64,000 nucleotides of DNA from the NCBI RefSeq assembly GCF_043290135.1, contig NC_134710.1, positions 7,329,821 to 7,393,820 of the forward strand, in the 5' to 3' direction. Shown here piece by piece: positions 1 to 10,394 of the stretch; the first letter of the stretch is position 1, and the number at the start of each line of letters is the position of its first letter. Source of the DNA: Rhipicephalus microplus (lineage: Eukaryota; Arthropoda; Arachnida; Ixodida; Ixodidae). The notes below the pieces were generated by a model, which saw only the letters and a program-made list of their open reading frames with translations, ran no database searches and was not told where the DNA came from. The position numbers were made by a program, and so were the translations under genes.

Positions 1-777
1 TATACAATACACTGGTATTATCTTTGTTACAGTACTGTAGCTTAGTGTGGTGCACAACCGGTGTGACGAATTCGCGCAAGTTGCACTTACTACAGAAAAG
101 GGCCATATGACATATTGCGGCTGAACACTATCTGTTCTTCTTTTTCTAAAACTTCTTTTTCTAAAATATGATATTCTTCCAGTTTTCTTTTTGTACAATT
201 ACAGGCTGATGTTATGCTATAAAGAGTTTGTCAAACATGGTACCAATACCACAATACATTTTGCAAAACTTAGCGTAAACACAAGTGTTCGACTCACTAG
301 GCACAAAGAAGTTTGGACTGTACCCACCCCAAGAACATTTTATGACAAACAATCATTGTCTTACAGACTACCTTTTTTGTTAAACTTCTTAAACTGCGAA
401 GATTTCGATCCTTCCTCTAAACAAAACTGTCAGATTAAACACTTCGCCCAACTGATACATTATCCTCAATGATACATCTCTCAGAATTTATGCCCATTCT
501 TTCCTTTTTATTATTGCTTTTCATGTTCATGCCACTTCATGACCATACATTTGAACTACTCTTTTCTTATCTTAGCACTGTTTTCATAAACTTTTTAGAT
601 TACTTTTTTGTGATGTTATACCTATATGTTTATTTCATATTTGTTGTGCATGATTGACTGCCATTCCTGCTGCTTTGTCAACTTGTGAACGAGGTCAGGA
701 CCTCGTCGAGCTCTTGAGTTTTTAGTCCTGTACTCCACCTTATCTAAAGGAAATAAAATGATTGATTGATTGATTGA
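1..777 (+). mobile_element. LINE 3' fragment (CR1/L2-type) with ATTG tail
   Basis: The segment at 191-472 encodes a typical LINE C-terminus: NYRLMLCYKEFVK, then a Thr-Arg-His (TRH) segment, then RTFYDKQSLSYRLPFLLN. It is followed by about 290 bp of non-coding 3' UTR, an AATAAA at about 750 and a tail of four to five TGAT/ATTG repeats ending near 777. The part before 191 also carries broken C-terminal coding. The 5' part is missing, either truncated or left of the window. The element appears to be inserted into an older LINE that resumes at 778. Confidence 0.7.
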
Positions 778-3600
778 TCAATCATGTGAAGCCCTCCACC
801 AAGTGTTGCACGCACTATCCCTTATTCATACAGATGTAGTCATTATGGGTAATTTGAACATAAATTTACTTGACCTATCTTCTTCTGGTTCCTTGAATTA
901 CTACAGTGTTTATCAGAGTTTTGGTTACAAATGTCTACTTTCCCTTCCCACACATTGCGCCAATGGTGGAAGCACCTTGATTGATCACGAAATTTCTAAT
1001 TTATCACAAGTGGCGGATGCAGGTGTTCTTAATGTCGACATCACAGGCCATAACCCGATTTTTTGCCACTTCAACTGTAACGCTTCACCGACCAATATAT
1101 TTTACACAAAATATGATTTAGGCAAAGAATTGTTCATTGATGATGTTGTGCACACTGACAGGACAAATTACATTTAAAAAATTTTTATCTGTATTTTTGT
1201 CGCCCATTCAATGCCATACTTACGTTAGTAAGTGTAAAAAAGTATATACCATTCCTCAAAGATTATAGAAAAATTAGTGAAGAAGCTATGAGACAAAGAG
1301 AATCAGTATAAAAAAACAAAACGTAGACCTTTAGTTTACATTAACTGGCACATTACATAAAAATTCTGTAACACCCTTATAATGTGACTAAAAATGGAAA
1401 GAAAGAATTATTATGATTGAAAAATTGGCAATCCAGGTTAATATGTTAAATAAAGATGGGAAATGATCAATTTCCTCCTGAACAAGAATCAAAGGCCCTC
1501 TTGTATCGCTACTATTCAGTACAAAAACGTTACATATGATATCCTACCAGATATCGCTGAAGCTTTCAGTAACTAGCTGTTTCACTCGGACATCATTGCC
1601 GATGCTGGCTATCATCTTCCCCTGCGTCGTCTGCCACAATTTTTCTTTGCATTTTTTACTACATCTCATAAAGTACACGATGTCATTCCCAACCTGAACT
1701 CAAAGTGCTGACTCTGATGGTATTCACGGGAGCCACGTAAAAATGATTGGTCATGCTTTTCAAATAATTTGGCATCTATCGTCAACCGAGCTTTCAAAAA
1801 TGGCATCTTTCCTGTCACGAATTGAAAAGTGGCAGAGTCGTTACCATGTTTAAAAAAAGTTACTGTACACTGATATTTAACTACCGACCAATTTGCATAA
1901 TATCCTTTTTCAGTAAAACATTCGAAAAATTGCTCGAAATTTGTCTAACAAAATATCTCAATAAATTTCAGATTTCATCTCTTTCCCAATTTGGTTTTTG
2001 TGAAGCATATTCCACGGACCTCCCTTTGTTATTTTTAATTAAAAAGCTGAAAAAAACAATTGATAGGGGATGCTACAGATGTTTCATTTTTATAAAGTTC
2101 ACACGATTTTTTCAGCACTATCAACACCCACATTCTTTTTATGATACTTGAAGCGATGAGCGTAACTGGTCCTGCACTATTATTTATAAAAAAACTACCT
2201 ACTCAACATAGGTGAAGTTGTCAGTCTGTCAGGTATTGAATCTATAGCCAAAGTAGCAAATATAAGACGACCACAAGGCTCTATTTTTAGCCCACTTCTT
2301 TTCATAATTTATATAAATGATCTGCCATCTTGATTTACCAGTTCAGAATGTTTACTGTATGCAGACAACACAACAATTATTAACTTTGAGAAATGCCTCT
2401 ATTTTCTGAATCTGAAACTAAATCCTGACCTTTCAAGCTTGACTACTTGGTGTACCCAAATAAACTACAAATCAATCCCAATAAAACGAAATTCATTGTC
2501 TTCCACTCCCGCCAAGCCGAACCTAATTTTATCACATAAATACTTTTCAATACATTCACAGTTGAAGCAGACGTTGAGGCTCCCTTCTTGGGAATTAAAC
2601 TGTACCATCACTTAAAGTTTCATTTGCCTGTTGCATACTGGTGAAAAAATTTATCTTATGACATATATGTTTTAATTAAATCCCGTGATATATTTTGCCA
2701 TACCACATTACTTTGCTTGTACACTTTAGTTCATTATCATATCAATTACTGTATCACGTCTTGGGGTAATGCCTACAGTAGTCATCTTGTCTTTCTACAA
2801 ACTATGCAAAATCGCTCCATTAAAATACTTACCCGCAGTAATTACAATAGTGGTAGGAAAGCACTCCCGCATGCTAACAACATCCTAATAATGAATAACA
2901 CTTTCAAATATATTCTAGGAGTGCAAGGTTTGAAACAAATAAAAATCAGCTTCCTTTGTTTATAATCCCTTCATCAAGTTTAGAGAATGAAAGCTTGACA
3001 AGGTTTCCACGCAATCGCAATTTCATCATACCTTTAGTTCCTGCTACCCAGGCAAACAAACGGCCCACTTCTCTGGAATTCACTACCTCCAGAAATTAAA
3101 ACGTCGCAAACGAGCGGCATGTTCATAAAAAGAACTGAAAAGTTTCCTACCATTCATCATTTGGATAGTTTTGGTTGCTCTGGTTCCCTTTCATATGTTC
3201 GCACAATTTTTCAGTGATGAAAACCATCGCATCATCTTGATACACTGATGTTGATGACTTCATATGAATGCTGCTCACCCACACTGCTGAAATTAGATGT
3301 CACTATTCTGTTTTCTTTCGCATTCCTTTTTACTATCTTGTACAATGCAATTGTATGAAAACTGTTAAAGAGGTTTGAATGTCATTTATTATGATGCCGA
3401 ATTTCTGTTTTTTTTTACTGCTGTCTGCTATTGTGTTTCTTAACTAGAACTCTTTTTGTGCCTGTGATGTATTATGCTGCTTGTTTTCTGTTCTGCTGTT
3501 TCATGCTTCAATTATTTCTGTCTATATTAACCGCTTTAGGAGGCCCCAATTCAGTCTATGATTATAGAACCTGCTTCTGTATATACAAATACTGTATTGA
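778..3600 (+). mobile_element. degenerate CR1/L2-type LINE (endonuclease + RT)
   Basis: Collinear remnants of one non-LTR retrotransposon are visible. The C-terminal half of an APE endonuclease lies at 780-1170, with MGNLNINLLDL, then TLIDHEISN, then an AGVLN...HNPIF end. RT fingers lie at 1822-2050 (NYRPICIISFFSKTFEKLL, then SQFGF). The RT palm at 2276-2335 reads PQGSIFSPLLFIIYINDL and is followed by LYADN, where the catalytic YADD Asp has become Asn. A LINE C-terminus lies at 2717-2965 (LVHYHINYCITSWGNAYSS). Many stops and frameshifts separate these blocks. The N-terminal half of the endonuclease is absent at the junction with the LINE end at 777, which suggests the younger element interrupted it. 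The 3' limit near 3600 is approximate. Confidence 0.75.
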
Positions 3601-3634
3601 TTTCACAACTAAATGAAACCATTTCTGATTCTGA

Positions 3635-4010
3635 CATACGACATACATGACCCGGTGATGGTGCTCTAGCAGTCGTATTATTAACTTGATGTATACCAAA
3701 CTTGGCATGGCATGACAACACTGCATAAATGACTGCTCATAACAAGAAAAGCATGTTATACATGTTATGTACCTCATAGCATATATAACCCGCTGATGGT
3801 GTGGTAACGACCGTTATATATATAACGTTTACTAAAATTGGCACTGCATAATAAAAAAGTATGACAAGCATGAATGACTGGTCATAATACGAAATTCAAC
3901 GTCATGCACGCATGTACGGTACTTCACGACATAAATGACCCAGTCATGATGATCTAGGAGCAGTTTTATTAGCTTGCAGCCATTTTATTATTACTTTAGC
4001 TCGCAGTAAG
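3635..4010 (+). repeat. degenerate tandem repeat, unit about 140-150 bp
   Basis: Three diverged units are marked by the recurring phrases CATGACCCGGTGATGGTG (3650), ATAACCCGCTGATGGTG (3787) and AATGACCCAGTCATGATG (3934). Each is followed by a GTAT/TTAC-rich stretch and a CATGACAT-type motif. The layout resembles the much larger arrays at 41800 and 59625, but with greater divergence. Confidence 0.5.
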
Positions 4011-4099
4011 TTTCCCAATGACTTGTCTGAGCTTTGTATAGTTTTAGTGGCATTGCCAAAACTACGCAAAGCTAACATCGAGAGCACTGACATGAAGAA

Positions 4100-4430
4100 T
4101 GCAAAGAATAGATGTCAGAGTCCCAGCAGGAATCGAACAACAGCATTCTGGGTGGTAATACAGCACTCTGTTACAGAGCCACGCCAGGTCTCGGAACTAC
4201 TTTTCAAATAGACCCCAGTGTTAGTGAAACTTCAATTGTGGTTACACTGCTGGCTGTTCAATTTTATAGACATTACATATATACTCCTATGATACAGCCG
4301 TAACGTTGGGTTAAAGTCACTTGTAGTTTTGATTAATTCAGCAGTGTCTGGAGCTACCATCCTCACGAACACCAGCGCTTCAATTAGCTACTGCTTCTGG
4401 CATTGCTAATATCCATGTTGATGTCAGCCT
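4100..4430 (-). mobile_element. tRNA-derived SINE, second family
   Basis: Read on the minus strand, the head at 4185-4118 resembles a tRNA. It has an A-box-like GTGGCTCTGTAACAGAGTGC and a B-box-like GTTCGATTCCTGCTGGGA. It is unrelated in sequence to the six Ruka-like copies in this window. The extent toward 4430 is approximate. A decayed fragment sharing CAGCATTCTGGGTGG and TTTCAAATAGAC lies at 46395-46442. Confidence 0.45.
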
Positions 4431-6400
4431 CGTTAGGCAACTATAAACAACTGATTATACAAAACATATGTGGCTGTTAAACATGTGTTTGTGCATGCAT
4501 TTCCACATTTCTTTAGCATCATTTCATAACGTGTCACAAGATAAAAAAAAATGAGACATGGTTCATTTCCCTCCACATGCTTCGCATAACGTCGATTGTC
4601 AAGGTACATCCCAAGAAACAAGAAACGTCGTATAAACTTTTCGAAACTATTAGAAAGGTATGCGGACATCTAGGTATATTTCATGTTGAATAAACGTTTT
4701 TCACAGAAAGTTTTTTAGAAGACGCTGAGAAAATGTTCTTTACAAAGGTTTTTTTCAAAACGTTTATTAAAAGTTAGTTTCTAGAACTTTGATAGAATTC
4801 GTGAATGAGGCCTTGAGGGTGTTTTCTACGTTTCTTTTTTGAATCAAAATAATTTTCGCTTCACATAATTATATAGTATATATTTTTACATATTTTTTAC
4901 ATTATTAAATGTAATAATTCAGCTCTCTAGTCATCATTAAAAAATTAAGATGTGCAAATGTGGTGTGTGCTTGCGCGGCTAGAACAATTTTAGTTGTCTG
5001 GACGTGTTTACCGGCCGCTCAGTCGCCTCTCGAAGGAGCAGGTTTGAGTCGATTTCTCTCAGGTTTTAAAAGTGTGCTTGCACATTGTGTTTGTGTTTTG
5101 TGTTCTGCCAGTGCTGATGATTACGAAGATGCGCTATACTCAAGCGAAGACATGTGGGTTCGTATTGTGGAGCACTCGCCAGGTATGTACCACACTGCTG
5201 CTGTCGGCGCTTTGTTATCACTCACCATATTTTTCCTACCATGTGCACAATAAGTGAGCTTTTGTTTACATGGGGACCCAGCTTTTCTGTAGTACTTCAG
5301 CAGTGTATAGGCAAAGTTGTGCGAAGTTAAGCGCAGACAAGTTTTTTCTTTTTTGTGGAGTGTGAAGCATGCACGTGTAGCAGGAATTCGGCGGCAGATT
5401 GGAGTAGAGTTGTGGCGGCTGTCCACCTCTGCTGTCAGTGATTTTGGAGAGGGGCCTTGCTCACGAGTGACCACTATTTTTGTTTATTAATTCTGGGGCG
5501 TTTGCTAGCTGTAGGCATTGATGCCTGTTCATATTGTGTACTAATGAAGTCAACATGTCTAAGGCAGTTTCATCTGCTGTATGTTTCATTTTAAACAGCT
5601 ACAGTATTTATAGGTTATGACTACTATCAGAGAAGTTTTGGCACGGTTCTGTTTGACGTCTCTCAATTTTTTCCTTGCGAGTGGCCAAATGTATGCCGGT
5701 GTGCGCATCCGCGCCGGCACGCGTCTTTATCAACTACCGTGATACTCGAGTTGATGCGTATTCGTGTGCAGCATGTTGCATCATCCTAGGTAGGGCTCGC
5801 AAATGTTGCACCTACACTTAAGTGTTCATGCAGTTTGTTTAGTAAAATTCTTACTTCTGGTATACACCAGCAACATAGGTTGCCTCATGCGGTCTGAATC
5901 TGTGCATTTTAAGCCATTCATTTATTCTGAATTGTATTTTAGCATGAATATTTCATGACTAAATGTGGACGAATTGCTGTACCTTACTGTGCGAGCACTA
6001 ATTCAGTTATAAGTCCACGCGTGCCAGCACCATCGATTTTACTCTGCTTGTTTCCACTAGGCTTGCATTTTGATTTGGTTTATTAAATCTTTTATGCACC
6101 TCGCCCTACCTTGGTGTCGAAACTTTGCTAAACACTTTTACATGTATGAACATTAGGAATAGTTTAGAGCACCACCTCCAATAAAATTTTCTGATTAATG
6201 ACAAGCTTAACAGTATATTGGATAAAATAAACTTTCTAGGTGTGCGCTACAAATGTTGATGGAATCTGTGGTATGTACAGAATCCATATTTTATTTATCA
6301 CTTAAAACTCGCGATAATGTAATAAATCACGGTAAGCATGCATAAGTCATGCACATATTGCTGTTAAAATGTAAAATTGGACACCGTATTTATTTGAGAA
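4430..6400. other. AT-rich non-coding apart from the exon at 5112
   Basis: Apart from the candidate exon at 5112-5182, nothing recognisable is present. A stretch at 4680-4800 has repeated CAGAAAGTTTTTTAGAAG and TTTCTAGAAC motifs, distantly like those at 12420-12700. Confidence 0.4.
5112..5182 (+). CDS. candidate internal exon of an unidentified gene
   Basis: A 71-nt stretch between TTGTGTTCTGCCAG and GTATGT reads, after one completing base, ADDYEDALYSSEDMWVRIVE and then HSP plus one base. The composition is acidic and looks like protein. Its dangling G joins the CC that opens the exon at 10306 to form Ala, so the two candidate exons are in phase. I do not recognise the protein. The intervening 5.1-kb intron would contain an RTE LINE and a pogo transposon. 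Without an upstream exon or homology this remains tentative. Confidence 0.4.
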
Positions 6401-6402
6401 TC

Positions 6403-7655
6403 ATCATCATCATCATCATCAGCCTGACTACGTCCACTGCAGGACAAAGGCCTCTCCCATGTTCTGCCAGTTAACCCGGTCCTGTGCTTGCTGCTGCCAA
6501 TTTATACCCGCAAACTTCTTAATCTCATCTGCCCACCTAATCTTCTGTCTCCCCCAAACCCGCTTTCCTTCTCTGGGAATCCAGTTAGTTACCCTTAATG
6601 ACCAGGGGTTATCCTGTCTACGCACTACATGCCCGGCCCAAGTCCATTTCCTATTCTTTATTTCAACTATGATATCCTTAACCCCCGTTTGTCCCATAAT
6701 CTACTCTGCTCTCTTCTTGTCTTTTAAGGTTATACCTACCATTTTTTTTTCCATTGCTCGCTGCGTCGTCCTCAATTTAAGCTGAACCCTCTTTGTAAGT
6801 CTCCAGGTTTCTGCTCCGTGGCTAAGTACCGGCAAGATACAGCTGTTATATAGGTACCTTCCTCTTGAGGGATAGTGGCAATCTACCTGTCATAATTTGA
6901 GAGTGCTTGCCGAATGTGCTCTACCCCATTCTTATTCTTCTAGTTACTTCAATCTCGTGGTTCGGCTCTGCTGTTATTACCTGCCCTAAGTAGACATAGT
7001 CTTTTACAACTTCAAGTGCACTATTACCTATCTCAGAGCGCTGCTCCTTTCCGAGGTTGTTGTACATTACTTTCATTTTCTGCGGATTAATTTTAAGACC
7101 CACCTTTCTGCTCTCCCTGTTCAACTCTGTAATCATGAGTTGCAATTCGTCCCCTGAGTTACTCAGCAATGCAATGTCGTCGACGAAGCGGAGGTTACTG
7201 AGGTATTCTCCATTAACTCTTATCCCTAACTGCTCCCATGCTAGGCTTCTGAAAACCTCCTGTAAGCACGCGGTAAATAGCATTGGGGAGATTGTGTCCC
7301 CCTGCCTTACACCCTTCTTGATTGGTATTCTGTTGCTTTCTTTATGAAGCACTATGGTAGCAGTTGATCCCGTGTAAATTTCTTCCAGAATGTTTATATA
7401 TACTTAACCTACGCCCTGATTCCGCAGTGTCTGCATGACGGCTGATTTTTCTACTGAATCAAACGCCTTCTCGTAATCTATGAAGGCTATGTATAGTGGT
7501 TGGTTATACTCTGAACATTTCTTTATTACCTGATTGATAGAATGAATGTGGTCAATTGTTGAGTAGCCTGTTCGAAATCCTGCTTGTTTCTTTGGTTGAT
7601 TGAATTCTAATGTTTTCTTTACTCTGTTAGCAATTATCTTTGTAAATTTGAGAAT
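6403..7655 (-). mobile_element. RTE-clade LINE, 5'-truncated
   Basis: On the minus strand, 7352-6921 encodes an RT palm: KKGVRQGDTISPMLF, then LRFVDDIALLS (the F-A-D-D box with Ala to Val but both Asp retained), then GLKINPQKMKVM. This is followed at 6697-6428 by an RTE C-terminus (WTWAGHVVRRQDNPWSLRV, then GRQKIRW, ending GEAFVLQWT). Upstream RT blocks continue to 7650 (AFIDYEKAFDSVEKSA, broken by stops). The 3' end is a run of GAT triplets (6403-6420), a usual RTE ending. The endonuclease is absent. An AT-rich stretch of AAT repeats (7655-7715) abuts the 5' truncation. Confidence 0.85.
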
Positions 7656-7718
7656 AACTTAAATAATATAATAATATAATAAATAATAAACAATAATAAT
7701 AATAAATAATATAACAAA
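7655..7718. repeat. AT-rich AAT/ATAATA simple repeat
   Basis: Runs of AATAAT and ATAATA fill this stretch between the RTE truncation point and the pogo element. No gene is visible in it. Confidence 0.7.
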
Positions 7719-7904
7719 TTTGAGAATAATATCATATAATCTGGACTATAGGTCGAGTGGGAACATAGGTCGATCCCCCAAGTTCAAGTTACCGAAAAAG
7801 AAAAAAAGAAAACAACCCGAAATTTCCGAACAACATTTATTTGCAAATTGGGCTCATCGCACCCCGATCGTCGGAGCTCCCCTCAACCACCATCGCAACT
7901 GTTT

Positions 7905-9139
7905 CTATTCCTCAGGCGAAGCACCACTGTCTTCTGAAGATGAGAGTTTGTCGCTGGGCGCCTCCCACAGTGCGTCGTCTTCCTTGCCATGCAGGGAGTC
8001 GCTGATGAAACATTTCTTAAAAGCATTTTCCGCCATGGAATCTGGCAAAGAACGCTAGGTGGAAAGCACCCAGCCTCAAACAGTCGCAAGCGGAGGCCTC
8101 TGTAGGTGGCCCGTCAGTGTCTTTGAGTTGTCGCCGGACATCCACTTTTGGTACTCTAGCCGCACTCAGTCCTTGAACGGCTTGTTTAGCACAACGCCAA
8201 TTGGTTCGAGGGTGGACGTCATACGAGCAGGTATCATGGCGAGGTCCATTTTTCCACCGCCCAGTACGCGCTTCACAGCGTCAGTTAAGTGACCACAAAA
8301 TGCATCTAACACCAGCATGCTGCGAAGACGCAGCAGTGCACCTGGCTGACAGTTCTAGACTACTCTTATCCATTCGAGCATCATGCCCTCGTTCATGTAT
8401 CCCCTTTTGTTGATTCCAACGACAACACCGGGCGGGAACACTTCCTTCAGCATTGCCTTAAGTTTGAAAATGATGAAGGGCGGAAGCTTTCTACCATCTA
8501 CCTTGCATGCCAGCATGACAGGGAAGCATGAGTGCTTGTTGCCAGTGGAAAACAGCTTCATATCCTTGGCGCCACGCTGCATGATCATGGCCGATGAAGG
8601 CATGTCAAACCACATGGGGGTCTTATCGGCATTGTCAATCTGACCCATCATGTAGTTGTTCTGCTCCCGAAGCCGATTCAGGAAGCCCTGAAAATTTATA
8701 AGCTTGCCCTCGAGCTCGTCTGGAAGCTTCTGACAGATGGATGCGCGACACCGGAAAGAAAATCCTTTGCGTCTCATGAATCGACGCACCCCAGAGTTTG
8801 GTGCACGAAACTCTTTCTCGTGAACCCAGCTTCTCGAGCGAGTTCCACAGCTTCCTTGCGGATGGTATCCACGGTCACTGGCAACGAGCACGCATGAACT
8901 TCCCACACAAAGTTCCCTAGTGTATTCTCCAGCTGCGGATGATCCGCACTTCGCCTACGAAATGACATTTTCCGAAGATTGCGCATCTGTAGCTTCACTT
9001 TCTGCACCCTCCTATCATGCACACTTTCTTTTTATACACCAAAGCGGCACTGAGCAGTCATATTCCCATTCGCTTCTGCGAACTCAACAACCTCTAGTTT
9101 AAATGCAGCTGAGTACTGCCTTCTCGTATCACTACTCAT
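7905..9139 (-). pseudogene. pogo/Tigger-type DDE transposase, broken
   Basis: This encodes the cut-and-paste transposase of a pogo-like (CENP-B related) DNA transposon. The start at 9139 gives MSSDTRRQYSAAFKLEVVEF, a helix-turn-helix start usual for the family. A CENP-B-type DNA-binding half follows (about 9020-8780). The DDE domain begins at 8800 with RRFMRRKGFSFRCRASICQK, NADKTPMWFDMP (first Asp kept) and KLPPFIIFK. At about 8310 the frame shifts and resumes with MLVLDAF (second Asp kept). At about 8195 the third acidic position, normally P-(L/I)-D-V, reads EPIGV, so a catalytic Asp is lost. The tail runs LNKPFKD...WMSGDNSKTLTGHLQRP and ends SEDSGASPEE-stop at 7905. At least two frameshifts and a stop break it. 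Total coding length, near 400 codons, is normal for the family. Confidence 0.85.
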
Positions 9140-9380
9140 ATTCAGAGAATGAAAAAAAGAACCACTAAAAATGAAACACAATATCAAGCGGAGCGAGAAC
9201 TTGGAACAGATCAGAGGCAAATCACACACACAAAAAAACAGACAAGGAAGAACGTATCACTACTCATATTCAGAGAACGAAAAAAAGAACCACTAAAAAT
9301 GAAACACAATATCAAGCGGAGCGAGAACTTGGAACAGATCAGAGGCAAATCACACACACAAAAAAACAGACAAGGAAGAA
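9125..9380. repeat. near-perfect 128-bp tandem duplication
   Basis: Bases 9125-9252 are repeated at 9253-9380 with a single difference seen (GAATG versus GAACG). The unit contains the start codon of the pogo transposase and about 115 bp upstream of it, so a second ATG context lies upstream and soon leaves frame. The near-identity indicates a recent event compared with the decayed transposase. Confidence 0.9.
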
Positions 9381-10305
9381 AAAACAACAACCTGCTATTG
9401 AATTCGAATGCGAATATGATCGTGTCCAGCTTTTCATGCACATGCAAGCCACATGTTGCCAGACAGCGGTGCCCTGTCGGCTAGACACCGCTCTATAAGA
9501 CGAGGGGTGACTTTAGCTCGTTGTTTTATTGAAAATATCTCTGCTTATATACTAGTTTATACGGTATAAATATAGACTGCAAGTTTTCAAGCTATTTGCA
9601 CTGAAGGAATTATACAAATTCGGAAATCAGTTTCATCAGATCTCATTGCTGAATCGCGGTCAATAGCTCCCCAGATTCTGGTTCCCGGAGATTGGTGCAG
9701 AAGCTTGCATGCTTTATTGGAATGGTGTGTGATTCAAGATGGGTGCCTCTTATCTTTTTTTTACATTAATAGCCTGTGGTGCTTGAGTGAGAGGTACTGC
9801 CATTTTATCCAACCAGAATCATTGAAACTGATGACCATAATTTGGCAGCACACAATAGTAACTTATTGACACCAATTTATGACATTATAGGTATAATTGT
9901 CCTAGTGTGAGCAGCCTGAAAAAAAGTTACATTAGTTGTATTTAAACTCAAATTCATGTTCAATATTATAGGTTACCTGCAATGGATACTTGACGAAAGT
10001 GCATACCATTATGTATGTGTTGTGGTATCATTTAATTTGCTTTCAATACACCATGCACGAGCGCAATTCAAGCATGGTTTTGACACATCTGCAATGTAGA
10101 AATTGCATTTTCTTTCATAAGGTTGCAACTGTGTTTGCCAACATTATCAAGAAAGCATGCATGCAACATCTCTAGTTTGTGTACATCCTGCTTGTTTTAA
10201 GACACATTGTTTCAAATCATTTTAAATATACTGACAAATTCATTTTTGCTAAGAGACACGTGTCAATCATGTCACTAAATTGTTTTTTCGGTGTTTCCAT
10301 TGCAG

Positions 10306-10394
10306 CCTATGCATGCACTTCGTATGAACTGAGTATGAAAGGATTCCGGACAAGCCTGTCATCAATGGTGGCTCGTGGAAAAGTTGGCTACTGA
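10306..10394 (+). CDS. candidate terminal exon, paired with 5112-5182
   Basis: After the acceptor TTTCCATTGCAG the frame reads YACTSYELSMKGFRTSLSS and then MVARGKVGY with a TGA stop at 10392-10394. The first two bases complete the Ala codon begun by the exon at 5112-5182. An AATAAA hexamer lies at about 10986, which would give a 3' UTR of about 600 nt. The protein family is not recognised. If real, this gene is transcribed opposite to the NDRG gene and ends about 3 kb from its leftmost visible exon. Confidence 0.4.

Larger units (their letters stand above)
7720..9480 (-). mobile_element. pogo-type DNA transposon copy
   Basis: This is the approximate span of the element that carries the broken transposase. 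The left end near 7735 has CTGGACTATAGGTCGAG and the right end near 9500 has CTCTATAAGACGAG. Inverted, these are only loosely similar, so the terminal inverted repeats and target duplication are not established. It sits inside the putative intron of the 5112-10394 gene. Confidence 0.5.
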
